Shown here piece after piece: positions 1 to 8,726 of a stretch of DNA of 64,000 nt. Both the position numbers and the translations under genes were made by a program. The notes beneath the pieces were generated by a model. The model saw only the letters and a list, made by a program, of their open reading frames with translations. It ran no database searches and was not told where the DNA came from. Within the stretch, counting starts at the first letter, position 1. Each line of letters begins with the position of its first letter. Source of the DNA: SKVR01 sp046291875 (GTDB taxonomy: Bacteria > Bacteroidota > Bacteroidia > Bacteroidales > UBA7960); assembly GCA_046291875.1 (NCBI GenBank), contig JBKBSF010000002.1, forward strand, positions 124,001-188,000, in the 5' to 3' direction.

Positions 1-655
1 TCAGAACAATATAGCTCAAAACACCGGTAGAAAGGCTAATCAAGGTTTTCAGCACCAGGTACTTTGAAACTGATCGCTCCACCTTTTCTATCATACGGTA
101 AGTATCTTCAAACTTTTGAGTATCCTCAAAAGCCTTTTGGAGTTTTTTTCTAAAGGAAGATTCTTCAATAAAAATGAATAGGGTATAAACAATCATCATA
201 AAGACGGTACCCAGTAAACCGGAGGAATAATCCAGAAGAGAAAATGCAGCTGATCCGAAATCAAAGTCCTGAAAGTAACCTTTCAAAGAGTCCAGAAGGT
301 CAATATTAAAAGCCTCGTTGACCCTGTTTATGAGTTTATCAACATTTTCCAGATATCCTTCATACGTATTGGCTAGTATGCGAAAATTGGATATGACGAT
401 GTTAACAACAAAGTTTAAAGCAAGCAGTATTATCAGAAAAGAAATCAGATTTTTAACCCATTCAGGAACCCTGTTTTTCACGAAACCGATTCGATTCATA
501 AATAACCTTATCTGCTTAACAATAAGCCAGAGCAGCATCGCAAATACAAAAGGCATTATAAGGCTTTTGCCAATGACCAGGATATACAGGGTGGCCATGA
601 AAACGAAGAAAATACCGGCTAAGCTCTTGAAATCTATATATTTGTTGGTTTGCAT
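1..655 (-). CDS. AI-2E family transporter (PerM-like permease), 3' end cut by window edge
   Basis: Reading the minus strand from the ATG at 655 gives an open frame to the window edge (about 218 residues), beginning MQTNKYIDFKSLAGIFFVF. Two hydrophobic helices lie near the N-terminus and another around residues 70-90. A soluble stretch follows (LANTYEGYLENVDKLINRV), then a further membrane segment and a second soluble stretch. This matches the N-terminal half of the AI-2E/PerM (UPF0118) permease family, where a periplasmic-like loop follows the third helix. Family members are about 340-380 residues, so roughly 40% is missing off the left edge. The substrate is not predictable; the family name comes from TqsA, but most members have no proven role in autoinducer transport. 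Confidence 0.8.
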   Translation of the reverse strand, partial: MQTNKYIDFKSLAGIFFVFMATLYILVIGKSLIMPFVFAMLLWLIVKQIRLFMNRIGFVKNRVPEWVKNLISFLIILLALNFVVNIVISNFRILANTYEGYLENVDKLINRVNEAFNIDLLDSLKGYFQDFDFGSAAFSLLDYSSGLLGTVFMMIVYTLFIFIEESSFRKKLQKAFEDTQKFEDTYRMIEKVERSVSKYLVLKTLISLSTGVLSYIVL

Positions 656-711
656 AAGGTTTTATTAAGGTTGTGAAACGATTCTTTTTGATTTGGAAAA
701 TAATCCGGTGT

Positions 712-928
712 ATTAAAACTCTATATTTTGGCTACAAGTTGCAGATGCAAAACCCCTGACCTGTATAAAAATGAAGCCCACATGAGCGCCGCGTGCCTGC
801 AAAAAACATGAACCGAGTTAAGCGAGTTCATGAATTCCTTAAAAGAACGCTAATTACCAGGATCACCTGGCTGCCATTCAACAACTTTGTTTAATACTAT
901 TCGAATAAAAACCAGGTAAAGATCCGGC
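712..928 (+). repeat. Duplicated intergenic segment, copy A, starting in a response-regulator gene tail
   Basis: Positions 730-928 match 1829-2028 over about 200 bp at high identity, in direct orientation. Shared blocks include the stretch after CAAAACCCCTGACCTG and the end block ACCAGGTAAAGATCCGGC. The first codons, read on the plus strand from 712 to the TGA at 757-759, give IKTLYFGYKLQMQNP and a stop. This resembles the last residues of an OmpR-type DNA-binding domain, one codon shorter than copy B. The copy contains a palindrome, CATGAAC (807-813) with GTTCATG (826-832). No transposase or target duplication is seen. Confidence 0.75.
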
Positions 929-965
929 CTGGAAGGTTTCCAGGATCAGAAACACAAACAGGGTG

Positions 966-1042
966 GTAGCATCATAAAGGGGGGTTTCCCATTCTTCGTC
1001 ATGATAGTTCTCATACAAGGGGCCGATGCTACTTTAGAGGTA
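966..1042. other. Competing inverted repeats in intergenic DNA
   Basis: GTAGCATC at 966-973 can pair with GATGCTAC at 1025-1032. The GCTAC inside the second block can instead pair with GTAGC a few bases further on, around 1040. Two mutually exclusive hairpins are therefore possible on either strand. The element lies just past the 3' end of the minus-strand zinc-ribbon gene. No U-run follows, so it is not a standard intrinsic terminator. Function unknown. Confidence 0.3.
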
Positions 1043-1090
1043 GCGTGCTATTGCATTTGTTTCTTACTTTTTTTTGTTTGAACATCGACC

Positions 1091-1324
1091 TCAAGTACTG
1101 CCATTAGAGTTCTTCGGGTTTATTATAACTGTTTCGCAATTCTCACAAAGAAAAGCTGGAAGTGTGGAGAAGCTTTTCATTACCCTCGTTTCCCGGTTTG
1201 AATTGCTTATGAAGTTAAGATTCATGTAAGACAAACCGAGGAGAAAAAAGCCCCACATACTATCTTCCATTTTTACTTTTCCTGGAGTAAGGGTGTTGTT
1301 GCAATAAGGACATGTGAAATTCAT
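1091..1324 (-). CDS. Small zinc-ribbon protein, DUF6487-like
   Basis: This 77-residue protein has a CPYC pair at residues 5-8 followed by a TPGKV segment, and a second CENC pair about 50 residues later followed by a hydrophobic VIIN end. Spacing and flanking residues resemble the PF20097 (DUF6487) putative zinc-ribbon family, common as small standalone proteins in Firmicutes and Bacteroidota. A tetracysteine Zn site is the natural reading; no enzymatic function is known. It stands alone on the minus strand between the two copies of the duplicated segment. The only upstream signal seen is an AT-rich leader. The ATG at 1324 places the first Cys right after a five-residue start, as is usual for the family. 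Confidence 0.65.
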   Translation of the reverse strand: MNFTCPYCNNTLTPGKVKMEDSMWGFFLLGLSYMNLNFISNSNRETRVMKSFSTLPAFLCENCETVIINPKNSNGST

Positions 1325-1759
1325 TTCAGATTTATTTTGGCGAGTATTTCTCCAGCTATCCCCACTTAATCAAAGTAACTAGCTTTAATTGAGTACGTAG
1401 CGAGGAGTTTACACTTAATTATTATTGGTGTTTTGACTTAGCATAACTATACTGGTTTCAAATATAAACAATTCGATCTGATTATTAATAATTACCAAAC
1501 ATATCTTTGGTTCAATTGACATAAAACAATTACTGTACTTTGAGCTAATCCTTTTATTCTCAAATCGCCTGGCATTTCGGATTTCTAACCTGCATTGACA
1601 TCCAAAGACAAGTTAAATAATACTGGCTAACACCCGTGTTTTAGATACAAACAAACAAAGGTCACATTTCCCGGAAACATTCTCAGAGCAATTAAAATTG
1701 AAGCTTCAATTCTAATTCACCAATGGACAGAGCTAGTTTAGGCAGGGTATACACAAAGG
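1325..1759. other. Gene-free stretch with a promoter-like box and a palindrome
   Basis: No convincing coding frame is seen. A plus-strand TATCTTTG box (1502-1509) fits the Bacteroidota TAnnTTTG -7 consensus but has no obvious gene behind it. A perfect 16 bp palindrome, AATTGAAGCTTCAATT, lies at 1696-1711. The response-regulator remnant begins just downstream. The stretch may be the decayed body of that lost gene. Confidence 0.4.
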
Positions 1760-1858
1760 CATATCTCGCGCCTGCGCGATTACCTCTCCGCCGACGCTTC
1801 CATCCAGATCATTACATTAAAGGGGATTGGCTACAGGGTGCAGGAGCAAAACCCCTGA
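1760..1858 (+). pseudogene. C-terminal remnant of an OmpR/PhoB-family response regulator
   Basis: Plus-strand translation from 1760 gives HISRLRDYLSADASIQIITL, then KGIGYRVQEQNP and a TGA at 1856-1858. This is the recognition-helix-to-wing end of an OmpR-type winged-helix domain, whose family pattern is vHISRLRkYL...I.TlkGiGYrl. Upstream in the same frame the match stops and a TAG lies at about 1736, so receiver and most of the DNA-binding domain are gone. The final codons, from GGC at 1829, are inside the duplicated segment whose other copy carries a similar tail (712-759). A decayed regulator gene is the simplest reading; its partner kinase is not visible. Confidence 0.7.
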
Positions 1859-2028
1859 CCTGTATAAAAATGAAGCCCACATGAACGCCACGTGCCTGCA
1901 TCAGTCAATGAACCGAGCGTAGCAAGCTCATGAATTCTTTAAAAAAACGCTAATAACCAGCACCACCTGATGGCCATTCAACAACTTATCCGAATACCCT
2001 TCGAACAAAAACCAGGTAAAGATCCGGC
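1829..2028 (+). repeat. Duplicated intergenic segment, copy B
   Basis: Second copy of the ~200 bp segment at 730-928. It starts in the GYRVQEQNP tail of the response-regulator remnant and runs to 15 bp before the stop codon of the amidase gene. It carries the imperfect palindrome ATGAACCGAG...CTCAT at 1908-1931. Differences from copy A are scattered substitutions and a few small indels, which suggests an old duplication rather than a recent insertion. Confidence 0.75.
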
Positions 2029-2042
2029 GTGTTGCAGGGCGA

Positions 2043-3644
2043 TCAGTCGGTCATCAAAAACTGGGGTTGTCTGCGATGACGGGTACCTTGTTCGTAGGCA
2101 TAGGCTATTTCCAGTAAGATGGGCTCGCTCCATGCACGCCCGAAAAATGAAATCCCCACAGGCAGGTTATCGACAAAACCCATGGGTACAGTAATATTGG
2201 GATAGCCGGCATGCGCTGCAGGAGAAGAACTGCCCAACTGGAAGCTATCGCCGTTGGTAAGATCGGTTTTCCAGGCAGGGCTGCCGGTAGGAGCAATGAT
2301 GGCATCCAGGCGCCAGCCATCCATCACACGGTCAATACCCTGTTCACGGGCACCCCGATGCATGGCCTGCAAAGCCTCTGTATAGGCCCTGGCTCCCAGG
2401 CTATCCTTCTCCTGGGCAAGCTCAAGGTAACGCTGGTTGTGCCACACCAATGTCATGGGGTCCTGCTGGTTGAAGGCTATAAGTTCTTCCAGGGAGCGTA
2501 TGGGTGCATCTGGGCCCAGGGAGGCAAAATAGCGGTTCAGTCCATCTTTGTATTCAAACAACATTACCTCGAAAGCATGCCCCGAAGTAGCAGCCGGAGA
2601 GATCCTTTCAATTTCAATCACAATGGCTCCCTGGCTTTTCAGAAAATCCACTGCCCTTGCCATCAGGGTATCTACTTTAAAGTTGCGTCCTCTTTGAGCG
2701 GTGAAGTATCCAATTCTTTTTCCGCGCAAACCATCGGTGCGCAGGAACTGGGTGTAATCACGATGATGGTTTCCTTCGCTCAACAGGCTCAGGGGATCCA
2801 GTGGGTCGGGTCCGGCCATTGCACCCAGGGCAATGGCGGCATCGCGAACCGTACGTGCCATCGGGCCCGCAATATCAAGGGAGTGTGCAATGGGAATGAT
2901 TCCTCTGCGGCTTATCAACCCCACAGTGGGCTTGATGCCCACTATACCATTGGCATGCGATGGGCAAACAATGGAGCCATTGGTTTCGGTTCCAATGGCA
3001 ATGAGGGTTAAGTTGGCCGATACAGCCACTCCCGATCCGGAGCTGGACCCACAAGGGTTGCGGTCGAGCACATAGGGATTCCTGGTTTGCCCTCCTACCC
3101 CACTCCATCCGCTGGTAGAAAGTTCGCCACGAAAATTGGCCCACTCGCTAAGATTGGTCTTGCCCAGTATTACCGCTCCTGCCTCACGAAGTTTCTGTGC
3201 CACGTAGCTGTCCTGTAGCGGAAATGATTGTGCCAATGCCCTTGATCCTGCTGTAGTTGGCATACGGTCGTGGGTATCGATATTGTCTTTGAGCAATACA
3301 GGCACCCCGTGCAAGGGGCCACGCTTGCGGTCTTCTTTGAGTTCTCTGTCCAGTTCAGAAGCAATTGCCAATGCATCAGGGTTGACCATGATTACAGAAT
3401 TGAGTGCAGGCCCCTTCTTATCGATGGTTTCTATCCGGTCGAGGTAAATCTGCACAACCTGACGCACCGTAAGGGTGCCCGCATCATAATGCCGTTGCAG
3501 TTGCATGATATCCATTTCAAGGATAGAAAACTCCTCCTGAGTATCTGTTATAAAAGGTCGGTCGCCTTTACACCCGGCAAGAAACATAATCATTGCCAGC
3601 AGAACAAAACCCTTACCCTTGACCCATCGTATTGCACTTTTCAT
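2043..3644 (-). CDS. Amidase-signature family lipoprotein
   Basis: This 533-residue amidase signature enzyme carries the Lys-Ser-Ser triad: Lys in VLLKDNID, the cis-Ser in GTETNGSI and the nucleophile Ser in the GSSSGSG loop. The family hydrolyses C-N amide bonds (amidases, GatA-like enzymes, peptide amidases); the C-terminal YPNITVPMG and LPVGISFFG blocks are typical of the peptide amidase/6-aminohexanoate hydrolase branch. I chose the ATG at 3644 because it gives MKSAIRWVKG followed by a hydrophobic stretch and the lipobox LAGC (Cys25). A longer frame to 3755 would run through a terminator-like hairpin. Likely a lipid-anchored periplasmic or surface enzyme; substrate unknown. It is downstream of, but probably separate from, the large T9SS gene. 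Confidence 0.88.
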   Translation of the reverse strand: MKSAIRWVKGKGFVLLAMIMFLAGCKGDRPFITDTQEEFSILEMDIMQLQRHYDAGTLTVRQVVQIYLDRIETIDKKGPALNSVIMVNPDALAIASELDRELKEDRKRGPLHGVPVLLKDNIDTHDRMPTTAGSRALAQSFPLQDSYVAQKLREAGAVILGKTNLSEWANFRGELSTSGWSGVGGQTRNPYVLDRNPCGSSSGSGVAVSANLTLIAIGTETNGSIVCPSHANGIVGIKPTVGLISRRGIIPIAHSLDIAGPMARTVRDAAIALGAMAGPDPLDPLSLLSEGNHHRDYTQFLRTDGLRGKRIGYFTAQRGRNFKVDTLMARAVDFLKSQGAIVIEIERISPAATSGHAFEVMLFEYKDGLNRYFASLGPDAPIRSLEELIAFNQQDPMTLVWHNQRYLELAQEKDSLGARAYTEALQAMHRGAREQGIDRVMDGWRLDAIIAPTGSPAWKTDLTNGDSFQLGSSSPAAHAGYPNITVPMGFVDNLPVGISFFGRAWSEPILLEIAYAYEQGTRHRRQPQFLMTD

Positions 3645-3668
3645 ACACATAAGTATTGAATGAGAAAC

Positions 3669-3692
3669 AAAAAAACGGGTGCGAACCCGTTT
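3669..3692 (-). terminator. Terminator-like hairpin in the amidase leader
   Basis: On the minus strand, ACGGGT pairs with ACCCGT across a four-base loop and is followed by seven U residues. It ends only about 25 bp before the amidase ATG at 3644. It could terminate readthrough from the upstream cargo gene, or act as a leader attenuator of the amidase. The plus strand has only a weak U tail. Confidence 0.6.
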
Positions 3693-3820
3693 CTTGTTCA
3701 ATATTAACCAATTTTGCAGACTTTTCAAAGGGAAAAAACTGACAGATTTATTCATATTGGTATCCCGACATCTTGCAACACCAGGAAAAACTTACTGGGC
3801 AAAAGGGCAGCAAAAGGAAA

Positions 3821-3841
3821 GGTTGCCAAAAACCGGCAACC
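3821..3841 (-). terminator. Intrinsic terminator of the large T9SS gene
   Basis: GGTTGCC and GGCAACC form a perfect 7 bp stem with a 7-base loop. On the minus strand it is followed by TTTCCTTTT. It lies about 75 bp past the stop codon at 3916, in the right place to end that transcript. Confidence 0.7.
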
Positions 3842-3915
3842 TTTCGCAGCAACATGAAGGGGAAGTTGAATGTAAGTATTGGTGTTAATGGGTATTTGAG
3901 GTTGATTAACAGCAC

Positions 3916-6900
3916 CTATCGGGCAATTTGCACTTTTACCACAGTTAATCCGTTGAGGGTATATACACGCAGGAAGTAAAATCCGGGGGCAATATCGCCT
4001 GTAGGAATATTAAGTTGCGTGTTGCCTGCTTCTCTTCTGTACACCTGTTTGCCTGCAATATCTACAAGATTGACTTCGAGAATTAAATCATCAGACCAGA
4101 CCGAGAGCCAATCCTGAGCAGGTATTGGAAAAACTTTTACATTTTGTTTTGCAACAGGACTGATAAACAAAGGCTTAAACAAGCTATTGGAGAATTTGGG
4201 CACCGACAGGTTCTCATTGGTATATTCTGCAATTACCGCATACCTCCAATGTCCCTGGGTGAGCGTTAACCACTGAGTATCCAGGTAAAGGGTATCCGTA
4301 ACATGGTTGCTTACCTGTACCCAGCTGCCCATTACGTCTTCCTGCCCTTCCATCAGGCGGTATACCCGGTAATGGGCAAAAGCTTTATTTTCAGGACTTC
4401 CACTGGCAGAGCCAGGTTTTTCAGTAAATATGTTGGTATTTGCAACCTTCAACAAGCCCTCTTTGCTGTAGCTGGTTTTGATCCAGAGGTTGATAAGAAA
4501 ATCGCCCATGTATTGATCGTTTACCTGGCAGTTTGGCAGGTCGTTTAAGTAAGCCGTAACAGACAATCCGTTGGGTCCATGGGTATCAACGCTCACGCAT
4601 GGATAGGCATCCCAGGGGTTGTTCCCTTGTGGTTGGATCAAAACACCCACCTTTTCGTACCCTGCCACACTGAAATCGCCTAAACCCACTTGGAGCTCCC
4701 AGTCATCAATCACCTTGGTATGGAAAGGGCCGGCAGTGGTGAGAATTTCGAAGGTCTCCCAGTCAACGATATGCACAAGGTAAGGATAGTGGTCGGCTGG
4801 CATACCCCATGAAAGATGGTGGAAATCAATAAAACTCAGCTTAGCATCAGGGTACTCCACAAGGTCGAAGACAGTACCGTATACTTTTTCATCCGATTGA
4901 TAGTAAGAAGCATACTCACCCGAACTGTCGTCGTAATAACTGAGCATCAAAAGGTCTTCGCCCGGCTGCTCCCACCACACCATTGCTCCCTGGTCAGTCT
5001 CTTCTGCATAAACATCGCCCACCGCAAGTGCAACCTCCATGAGTACGATTGTTTGCAGGTCTACATCAGAAGTACCCACCTCAACCGAGGCAGTATACCT
5101 GTTGTAGCCCAACACCAGGATATTGATATCGTAGCTGCTTTCAATATAAACCCCATTGATTACAAAATCACCCTGCTGATCTGTTTCAACCGAATAATTC
5201 TGATACCCCCTGAGGTTGATTTTGGCGCCAGAAAGCCCAACCGTTGGCATATCACTTCCGGTTATTTTACCGCTAACGCTCACCGTAGGGATGGCCTCGA
5301 TGGTGGCTTCAACCTGACTACTCATTCCAACCTGAATAATAACATTTTCCAGTACAAAGTCATAATAACCCAGTTTTGAGAATCTTAGGTTGTAGCTACC
5401 AGCCATAAGCCAGGGGATGGAAAAGGATCCATCGGCCAGTGTAATGGCTCTGGCATTGGTGCCCAAAACCTGCACCTCTACTCCCTGTACCGGACCACCA
5501 GTTGAAGAAACTGTGCCCTGCAGGCCTCCCATCCCTTCAGTAGAAAACAACATTTGCACATTGGGGAAAGAGGTGGTATAAAAACCAAATTCAGGTATTT
5601 GCATGGGATTAAGCATATCCATGCTTTCAGAAACGCGCGAACGGCTTCTTGATGGGTCTATGGAGGCAAAGAAATTTTTCAGATAAGAGGCATCACCATA
5701 AGATTTGTAGGAATGTACCAGAAGATTGTCTCCATTATAAAAATATGGATTGTCGAACGGAATATAAATTTTGTTGATCCCGGCAGGAAAGTCCACCAAT
5801 CCCTGAAAAACCAGATCAAAAGAGCCTGGATCTGCCCAACTTTCTGAAAGATCAGCTTCTGTGGTTTCGCCCAGCCAGATCATTACAGGTACATCATTCA
5901 CAGTTTCGTTGAATTCGTTGGTGTAAAGAATTCCTGTAATATTGCCCATGCTCAGCACAAGTTCACCAGGATAATAAAGGGTTTGTGTTAAACTGTAATT
6001 GCTCCCAAAAGAATAAGGCAGAAAATTCAGAGTATTTGAGTCGGTGCCTATCTCAATTGGCAAAGTACCCTCAGGCATAACGATAACCTTAAAATCCGGA
6101 GTAGTATTGTTGTCAGGATTTTCATCCAAAGCAAAATCGACAACCCCATACACAAAGGTGCTACCCAGTTCTTCTTCTTCGGGTATCCAGGGCAGGGTAA
6201 AAAACGCTTTTTGCGCAAAGGCAAGGGAAGTTCCTGCCATTGAAGCAATTACCTCACCGCCTTCTTTCACCAGTTTAACAGTATAATCGAATTGGGTTCC
6301 ACTACCAGCATTGAGCACTTCAATGGTAAAAAGATTTTCTTCGCCTTGCGGGGTTATCAGGCTGCCAGAAACAGCAACTGCTTTCAAGTCATTGGATTGA
6401 ACAGGAGACAGGAGGATATCATCAATAACCCATTGGTTGATCATATAGGTATTTCCCTGAAAACGAAAAGCAATATGAATTTGCTCTACTCCATGGGGAA
6501 CAGTGAAGAAAAACTCATATTCATCTGCCACAATATTATTGGTTCCGATCACTTTCTCCCATAGCATGTGCCATGTATTGCCGTTGTCTGCAGTAAAGTC
6601 TACACCAATGATTTCTCCCTGGTCGCCTCCATAATTGTTCAGCAATTGCTTAAACACCAATCTTACATCGCGATTATTCTGGATAGTGATAGGTGGTGAC
6701 ACAATTCGGCTCAGGCCAATAAAGGGAGGATTGTAATGCAACCACAATTCAGGAGCGGTACCACCGGCAAAAGAAGCATTGGTAACCATCCATGACTGGT
6801 GTTGAAAACCGTCAAGGGTCCAGCCCACTGGCATCTGTCCAACAGGATAGTTGAAATCTTCGAAAAACAAAGCATCTCCGGCAGCAAGCAGCTGGTAGGC

Positions 6901-8370
6901 CGATACTGCCGTGCCCCCCTGCCCCGATGTGTTACTTGCCGTGATGGTGTAATAATAATTACCTATACCGGGAATGGAGGTATCTACAAAATCTGTGGCT
7001 ATCAGGTTATCAGCCACAACAACCTCGCCCGGAAAACGAACGACTTTGTAAGAAACATTGTCTCCTGAGAAATATCCTCCATTTAAACCTTCTGCCGGAG
7101 CCTGCCAGCCGATCTGTCCGTCGTTGCCAACTGCCGTTACTACCACATCGAGCGGTGCACCCGGCAGATCCTCGCCAACCCAAATACTGAAGGGTCTTTT
7201 CATGGAATTTCCGGCACTGTTTACGGCATACACCAGGTAGTTGTACCAGCCTGGGGACTCAATTGCATCATCTTCAAAAGCATATGGCTCTCCAATCTGA
7301 GGGTTACCGATGGTTTGCAAGGGTTGCCCGTTTCTTTCTACAATGATTTCTGTGAGTTGGGTTAAAGGCTGCCCGCCGGGGGTTGAAGAAGGATTTATCC
7401 AGGAGACAGAAGCCTGCAGCACTCCCAGGTCAGCAGCTGAAACAATAAGGTCGCTCACTGGGGCCGGTGCGTTATCATCGACCACTGTATAAGGGATACC
7501 GAATGCTGCTACTTCGGCAATAAAACCCGTTATATGTGTGGCATGGCCGGTTGAGGTGGAGATAAGAAATAATCCACCCGTGCCTGAATGCGGAGTATTC
7601 TGATAATACAGTGTACCATACAGCAGGTTTTGATCTCTGTCGAAACCAATATCCTGTGCAAAATTGATATTAACACCCAGGTTTCCTGCAATGATGCCGG
7701 CACCTGTTTGCGAATCGATTTGATAAAGATTGTTATCTGCCAGGTTGATCCCGTATATGTTCCCATAAAGGTCGGCAGCAATACCCACAATCAAACCATC
7801 GCAAATCTGCCCGATAAGGGTGGCTGAACCCGATGTAAGATCGATTGTATAAAGAAAACTGAATCCATCAGACACACCCGAAGCGTACATGGTATTCTCA
7901 AGCGGATCGAAAGCCAGACCTGTCATGGAATGTCCGGTCTGCCCGATGAGGGTAAAACTACCGGTTTCCTTGCCAACAGTGTAAAGCCCTGAGCTTACAT
8001 CACTGTAAGATACTGTATACCATGTGGCGTGAGCGAAATCACCCCCAATCATCCAAAGGGTTTGCGGGTCAACCGCATTGATAGAAGATAAAGCCCCATT
8101 GGCAAGATCAATACTTACCGGCCCCTCCGGGATGCCCGTACCCTGGCCCGATGTAATCCAGCCAAAACCCTGATTTGATTTGAAAAGGCCTACCGGAGCA
8201 TTCCCTGGCTGAGCAGTCGGATGCTTCAAAACCGACAATCCAATGGAAGGTGCATTGGCTTCGAAAAACTGTTCGCGCTCTATGGGAGGCATTGCCCCCT
8301 GTCCGGTTCTTCTTTGGCCAGAAACCGAAAAGCTTATAAGCAGTAAAAATAAAACAGTAAATTTTTTCAT
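3916..8370 (-). CDS. Large secreted multidomain protein with T9SS type A sorting domain
   Basis: 1484 residues with a signal peptide (MKKFTVLFLLLISFSVSGQ). Domains in order: a propeller-like region around 90-300 (repeats such as GLAFDPLENTMYASG), two fibronectin-III-like domains (about 310-490), and a cleaved-adhesin/choice-of-anchor J jelly roll (about 500-660, opening FFEDFNYPVGQMPVGW). These are followed by a CARDB-like segment, a carboxypeptidase regulatory-like domain (about 985-1060, GLQGTVSSTGGPVQGVEVQV), further beta domains, and a C-terminal type A sorting domain (VFPIPAQDWLSVW ... GFYFLRVYT). The last marks export and surface attachment by the type IX system. Role is probably adhesion or binding; no catalytic motif was found. 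The gene starts 350 bp from a divergent TPR sensor kinase and ends before two hairpins. Confidence 0.9.
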   Translation of the reverse strand: MKKFTVLFLLLISFSVSGQRRTGQGAMPPIEREQFFEANAPSIGLSVLKHPTAQPGNAPVGLFKSNQGFGWITSGQGTGIPEGPVSIDLANGALSSINAVDPQTLWMIGGDFAHATWYTVSYSDVSSGLYTVGKETGSFTLIGQTGHSMTGLAFDPLENTMYASGVSDGFSFLYTIDLTSGSATLIGQICDGLIVGIAADLYGNIYGINLADNNLYQIDSQTGAGIIAGNLGVNINFAQDIGFDRDQNLLYGTLYYQNTPHSGTGGLFLISTSTGHATHITGFIAEVAAFGIPYTVVDDNAPAPVSDLIVSAADLGVLQASVSWINPSSTPGGQPLTQLTEIIVERNGQPLQTIGNPQIGEPYAFEDDAIESPGWYNYLVYAVNSAGNSMKRPFSIWVGEDLPGAPLDVVVTAVGNDGQIGWQAPAEGLNGGYFSGDNVSYKVVRFPGEVVVADNLIATDFVDTSIPGIGNYYYTITASNTSGQGGTAVSAYQLLAAGDALFFEDFNYPVGQMPVGWTLDGFQHQSWMVTNASFAGGTAPELWLHYNPPFIGLSRIVSPPITIQNNRDVRLVFKQLLNNYGGDQGEIIGVDFTADNGNTWHMLWEKVIGTNNIVADEYEFFFTVPHGVEQIHIAFRFQGNTYMINQWVIDDILLSPVQSNDLKAVAVSGSLITPQGEENLFTIEVLNAGSGTQFDYTVKLVKEGGEVIASMAGTSLAFAQKAFFTLPWIPEEEELGSTFVYGVVDFALDENPDNNTTPDFKVIVMPEGTLPIEIGTDSNTLNFLPYSFGSNYSLTQTLYYPGELVLSMGNITGILYTNEFNETVNDVPVMIWLGETTEADLSESWADPGSFDLVFQGLVDFPAGINKIYIPFDNPYFYNGDNLLVHSYKSYGDASYLKNFFASIDPSRSRSRVSESMDMLNPMQIPEFGFYTTSFPNVQMLFSTEGMGGLQGTVSSTGGPVQGVEVQVLGTNARAITLADGSFSIPWLMAGSYNLRFSKLGYYDFVLENVIIQVGMSSQVEATIEAIPTVSVSGKITGSDMPTVGLSGAKINLRGYQNYSVETDQQGDFVINGVYIESSYDINILVLGYNRYTASVEVGTSDVDLQTIVLMEVALAVGDVYAEETDQGAMVWWEQPGEDLLMLSYYDDSSGEYASYYQSDEKVYGTVFDLVEYPDAKLSFIDFHHLSWGMPADHYPYLVHIVDWETFEILTTAGPFHTKVIDDWELQVGLGDFSVAGYEKVGVLIQPQGNNPWDAYPCVSVDTHGPNGLSVTAYLNDLPNCQVNDQYMGDFLINLWIKTSYSKEGLLKVANTNIFTEKPGSASGSPENKAFAHYRVYRLMEGQEDVMGSWVQVSNHVTDTLYLDTQWLTLTQGHWRYAVIAEYTNENLSVPKFSNSLFKPLFISPVAKQNVKVFPIPAQDWLSVWSDDLILEVNLVDIAGKQVYRREAGNTQLNIPTGDIAPGFYFLRVYTLNGLTVVKVQIAR

Positions 8371-8407
8371 GGTGTTTTAGGTTAGTTGTGTTGTTGATTG
8401 CAAAAAA

Positions 8408-8510
8408 CTGAGAGAGAGCAGAGAAGCCGGAGTGAGGGGAAACTTGGACGAATTCAGGGAGCAAAGCAAATTTGCTTAAATTCCTCCGGACAACTCTCTG
8501 CCTCTCTCAG
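8408..8510. repeat. Long imperfect inverted repeat between divergent genes
   Basis: The outer arms are CTGAGAGAGAGCAGAGA (from 8408) and TCTCTGCCTCTCTCAG (ending 8510), complementary apart from a 2-base indel. Inner blocks CCGGAG...GGGGAA and TTCCTCCGG also pair, and the centre holds the palindrome AAGCAAATTTGCTT. The whole 103 bp could fold into one long hairpin. It sits in the upstream region of the T9SS cargo gene (start 8370). No T-run or target-site duplication is obvious. Confidence 0.6.
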
Positions 8511-8695
8511 TATCACCTCAATAGAACTACTATGGGAAACGAAAAGTGATGGTCAAAAGTAAGTCATCTGGAATCGCTCTGCAATTGGTATTGGATGCTA
8601 TTTTTCTTCATTAAGTACTGGCACTTATAAAACGTTACCACTACCTATTTTACAGATTATCAATACTTCGCTTAATATCCCAAAAGAGAAACCAT

Positions 8696-8703
8696 TAAAT
8701 TTG
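8696..8703 (+). promoter_or_regulatory. Bacteroidota -7 promoter box for the TPR sensor gene
   Basis: TAAATTTG fits TAnnTTTG and lies 23 bp upstream of the chosen ATG at 8727, giving a leader of under 20 nt. A clear -33 TTTG was not identified. Confidence 0.45.
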
Positions 8704-8726
8704 TCTGGTTTAAACATGACTTGCAC

